From NCBI RefSeq assembly GCF_000156575.1, contig NZ_GG666056.1:2118-66117 (forward strand): a stretch of DNA of 64,000 bases. The letters run 5' to 3'. Positions within the stretch are counted from its first letter, which is position 1, and every line of letters begins with the position of its first letter. The notes beneath the pieces were generated by a model. That model did not search any database, was not told the origin of the DNA, and saw only the letters and a program-made list of their open reading frames with translations. This stretch comes from Anaerococcus lactolyticus ATCC 51172 (lineage in GTDB: Bacteria; Bacillota; Clostridia; Tissierellales; Peptoniphilaceae). The translations under genes were made by a program, and so were the position numbers. This document shows, in pieces, positions 61,340-64,000 of the stretch.

Positions 61340-63112
61340 ATGCAACCAGAAATTTTAAAGAAAACCAAAATTGTTTGTACTATAGGACCAGCTAGTGAAA
61401 AACCAGAAGTGCTTGAACAACTCATTCACAATGGAATGAACGTAGCAAGACTTAACTTTTCACACGGAACTCATGAAGAACATTTAGAAAAAATTAAAAC
61501 AATTAAAAGATTAAGAAGGAAACTAAACAAACCAATAGCTATCATGCTAGATACCAAGGGTCCAGAAATCAGAACTGGTAACTACAATGTAAAGGAAATC
61601 TACCTTAAACCAGATGACATCTTTACTCTTACAACTAGAGATGTGATGGGAACTCAAGACATAGTATCTGTAAGTCATAAGGGCTTACCTCAAGATGTTA
61701 AGGTTGGCAGCGAAATCTACATAGATGACGGCCTAGTTCAACTTGAAGTAATAGAAATTAAAGATGGCACAGATGTAGTTTGTAGGGTACAAAACAACGG
61801 TGTACTTTCAAACCACAAGGGAGTTAACCTTCCAGGTTCTAAAACAAACCTACCAGCAATCACTCCAAAGGATGTTGATGATATAAAATTTGGTATAGAA
61901 AATGGAATCGACCTTATCGCAGCCTCTTTCGTTCGTAAAAAAGAAGACGTTTATGATATAAGAAAAGTTCTTGAAGACCACGGTGGAGAGAATATAAAAA
62001 TCATTTCTAAGATTGAATCCCAAGAAGGTGTTGACAATATCGAAGAGATTATCGAAGCATCTGACGGAATCATGGTAGCTAGAGGAGACCTTGGTATAGA
62101 AATCAAAACAGAATTAATACCAGGAGTTCAAAAAGATATCATAAGAAGATGTAATGCTGCTGCAAAACCAGTTATTACAGCTACTCAAATGCTTGATTCT
62201 ATGATTAGAAACCCAAGACCAACAAGAGCTGAGACAACAGACGTTGCCAATGCTATTATAGATGGTACTGACTGTGTTATGCTTTCAGGCGAAACAGCTG
62301 GTGGTAAATATCCAGTTCAAGCTGTTAAGACCATGAGAGATATATGTATTACAACAGAATTGTCAGATGACTTCATAGAGAAAGTTTACAATACAAAAGT
62401 AGTATCTAGAAGAAACACTACAAACTCAATAGCAAGATCTACTTGCCAAATCGCAAGAGAACTAGATGCAAAAGCTATTATTTCTTGTACATCATCAGGT
62501 AATACTTCAAGGGTAATTTCTAAATTTAGACCAAGAACAACAATCGTAGCTGCAACAACTACAGAAAGTGTTGCTCGTCAATTATCAATTGTTTGGGGTG
62601 TTTATCCACTTGTAATTAAAGAAGCTCACGAAACAGACGAACTTATCGAAAGAGCTATAGTTGGGGGATTATCAGAAGGCTACCTAGAAGAAGGCGACCT
62701 AACTATAGTAACTGCTGGTGTTCCACTTGGTGTAAGCGGATCTTCAAACCTAATTAAAGTTCATGTGATTGGTGATATCATCACATCTGGTACAGGTATA
62801 GGTGCTAAATCTGTATCTGGTAAGGTTGTAATTGGATCAACAAAGAAAGAACTTGAAAGTAAATTTGAAGAAGGCGACATCATAGTAGCCAAATTTACTG
62901 ACTCAGATATTACAGAATTTATAGAAAAAGCATCAGCTATAGTCACAGAAACCGGTGGATTAACAAGCCATACAGCAGTAGCAGCTGTTCACTTCGGCAT
63001 TCCTGCAGTAGTTGGTGCAGTAAGCGCTCAAAGCCTTGTAGAAGATGGTCAAATCATTACAGTAGACCCAATAGGCGGAGTAATCTACAACGGAGAAACA
63101 AAAGTAATCTAA
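61340..63112 (+). CDS. pyk: Pyruvate kinase with C-terminal PEP-utiliser domain
   Basis: 590 residues. The core shows KIVCTIGPASEKPEVLEQL, LDTKGPEIRTG, SKIESQEGVDNIEEI, MVARGDLGIEI and ATQMLDSMI. After residue about 475 an extra PEP-utiliser-like domain ends in TETGGLTSHTAVAAVHFGIP, the form seen in Bacillus pyruvate kinases. It makes ATP and pyruvate. Overlaps the next gene by one base. Confidence 0.96.
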   Translation: MQPEILKKTKIVCTIGPASEKPEVLEQLIHNGMNVARLNFSHGTHEEHLEKIKTIKRLRRKLNKPIAIMLDTKGPEIRTGNYNVKEIYLKPDDIFTLTTRDVMGTQDIVSVSHKGLPQDVKVGSEIYIDDGLVQLEVIEIKDGTDVVCRVQNNGVLSNHKGVNLPGSKTNLPAITPKDVDDIKFGIENGIDLIAASFVRKKEDVYDIRKVLEDHGGENIKIISKIESQEGVDNIEEIIEASDGIMVARGDLGIEIKTELIPGVQKDIIRRCNAAAKPVITATQMLDSMIRNPRPTRAETTDVANAIIDGTDCVMLSGETAGGKYPVQAVKTMRDICITTELSDDFIEKVYNTKVVSRRNTTNSIARSTCQIARELDAKAIISCTSSGNTSRVISKFRPRTTIVAATTTESVARQLSIVWGVYPLVIKEAHETDELIERAIVGGLSEGYLEEGDLTIVTAGVPLGVSGSSNLIKVHVIGDIITSGTGIGAKSVSGKVVIGSTKKELESKFEEGDIIVAKFTDSDITEFIEKASAIVTETGGLTSHTAVAAVHFGIPAVVGAVSAQSLVEDGQIITVDPIGGVIYNGETKVI

Positions 63113-64000
63113 TGAAATACAATGATATCTATATAAGAGATATCCTAATAGATGGGAGAGGAGTTGGCGAAACTCCTGACAAGGTTGCTTTTATCGAAGA
63201 CGCAGTCTATGGTGAAGTCTGCGAAATAGAAATAATAGAAGAAAAGAAAAATTTCTACAATGCAAAAAAGATAAAAACAATCAAAGAAAGCCCAGTACAA
63301 ACACAAGCTCCATGTCCATATTTTTATGAATGTGGAGCTTGTACTATTATGGATATAAAATATGAAAATCAAATACAAATAAAAAAGAATCTAATTCTAT
63401 CTGCCCTAGCTAAATCAACATCCTATAAGCTAGAAGATATTGAAATTATCCCATCAAAGGAGTTGAGATATAGGAATAAAATAAGGCTCCAAGTAGAAAA
63501 AGACGGCAGACTTGCCTATAACAAATCCTATTCAAACGACTTAGTTTACATAAAAGATTGCCTGCTTGTTAGGGAAAATATTGGCGAAAATTTAGGAAAA
63601 ATAGAAGAAATAACTAAGGATATATCTGAAAAATTTAAGGGTGCAATAAAAGAAATCACCGTAAGAACCAACGGCACAGACATCATGTTAAATCTTGATC
63701 TTGATAACAATAATGAACCCATCGCCTATATCAAAGAAAAATACTCAAGTAGCAAATTTTTTATAAATATAATAGGCAAGGAAAATATAAATATTTCTGG
63801 TAAAGATTTTTTAGAATACAAGATATGTGACAAAACCTTCAGGATAAGTGGCAATGATTTTTATCAAGTAAATGACTTTCAAATAGAAAATCTTTATGGA
63901 CAAGCAAAAAAACTTTTAGGATCTGGCAAAAAAGTCCTAGACCTCTACTGCGGCTCAGCCACCTCATCTATAGCTATAAATGGTGATAGGCTAGTAGGTG
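63112..64000 (+). CDS. 23S rRNA (uracil-5)-methyltransferase, RumA/RlmD type (cut by window edge)
   Basis: The first 296 residues are present and the frame is open at the edge. A TRAM-like N-terminal barrel (IDGRGVGETPDKVAFIEDAV) precedes an Fe-S cysteine set (CPYFYECGACTIMD), the RYRNKIRLQVE block, FYQVNDFQIENLY and the SAM loop VLDLYCGSATSSIA. The catalytic Cys lies beyond the window. Firmicutes paralogues differ in the uracil they methylate, so no symbol is given. Confidence 0.92.
   Translation, partial: MKYNDIYIRDILIDGRGVGETPDKVAFIEDAVYGEVCEIEIIEEKKNFYNAKKIKTIKESPVQTQAPCPYFYECGACTIMDIKYENQIQIKKNLILSALAKSTSYKLEDIEIIPSKELRYRNKIRLQVEKDGRLAYNKSYSNDLVYIKDCLLVRENIGENLGKIEEITKDISEKFKGAIKEITVRTNGTDIMLNLDLDNNNEPIAYIKEKYSSSKFFINIIGKENINISGKDFLEYKICDKTFRISGNDFYQVNDFQIENLYGQAKKLLGSGKKVLDLYCGSATSSIAINGDRLVG

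Noticed and set aside
1-64000. CRISPR arrays, rRNA genes, insertion sequences, prophage
   Set aside because: No regularly spaced repeats, rRNA-like stretches, transposase frames or phage structural genes were seen. The only mobile-element trace is the first kilobase.

Overview
The window is AT-rich (roughly 35% GC by eye), gene-dense chromosomal DNA of a low-GC Gram-positive anaerobe. The evidence for this is the Na+/H+-translocating Rnf complex, the Firmicutes gene orders ackA-rpmF-plsX-acpP-rnc-smc, def-fmt-rsmB-rlmN-stp-prkC-rsgA-rpe and murB-rapZ-(x)-whiA, AGGAGG-type ribosome binding sites, and FtsK-independent small operons with T-tract terminators. My best guess is the Tissierellia/Peptoniphilaceae group, possibly Anaerococcus. 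This is inferred from gene content and protein flavour, not from any search.

Layout. 1-1086: the edge of a decayed conjugative element, with an unrecognised C-terminal fragment, a 56-residue membrane protein and a PcfB/DUF3801-like gene broken by a frameshift in an A8 run. 1295-5583: degV, a diacylglycerol-kinase-like lipid kinase and a PaaI thioesterase on the minus strand, then a CapA-type lipoprotein overlapping a PAP2 phosphatase. 5615-5701: tRNA-Leu(CAA). 5969-8200: two ABC permeases and their ATPase. 8201-8914: a long gap that is not empty. It holds a compact type I toxin-antitoxin locus of the Fst/par kind (32-residue membrane toxin, convergent antisense RNA, shared bidirectional terminator, paired direct repeats) and a second, apparently orphan antitoxin block. 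8915-13125: zinc-ribbon protein, polA, coaE and a lytic transglycosylase.

13200-18078: rnfCDGEAB, the ferredoxin:NAD+ oxidoreductase ion pump, behind a promoter embedded in an 11-bp perfect inverted repeat. 18181-27129: NusG-II protein, Gx transporter, radC, mreBCD, an unusually large PBP2, a MinD-like NTPase and a short RNase E/G, which is the elongasome cluster. 27118-28075 (minus strand): GIY-YIG protein, recX and an overlapping 33-residue membrane peptide. 28295-28459: tRNA-His and tRNA-Leu(UAG). Then come an FxLYD lipoprotein, a TPP riboswitch with thiD, and a MATE transporter.

31923-37014: pyrH-frr followed by a type IV pilus-like/competence pseudopilus operon (PilC-like protein, pilin, prepilin peptidase, four minor pilins) without an assembly ATPase. 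37079-45089: ackA, rpmF, plsX, acpP, rnc, a radical SAM gene and smc. The smc reading frame has no ATG, GTG or TTG before its Walker A motif and apparently starts at ATT. 45175-53073: translation and rRNA-modification genes with the Stp/PrkC phospho-signalling pair, rsgA and rpe. 53188-64000: rpmB (minus strand), murB, rapZ, a tyrosine phosphatase sitting where yvcK is normally found, whiA, dnaE, pfkA, pyk and the start of an rRNA uracil methyltransferase gene that runs off the end.
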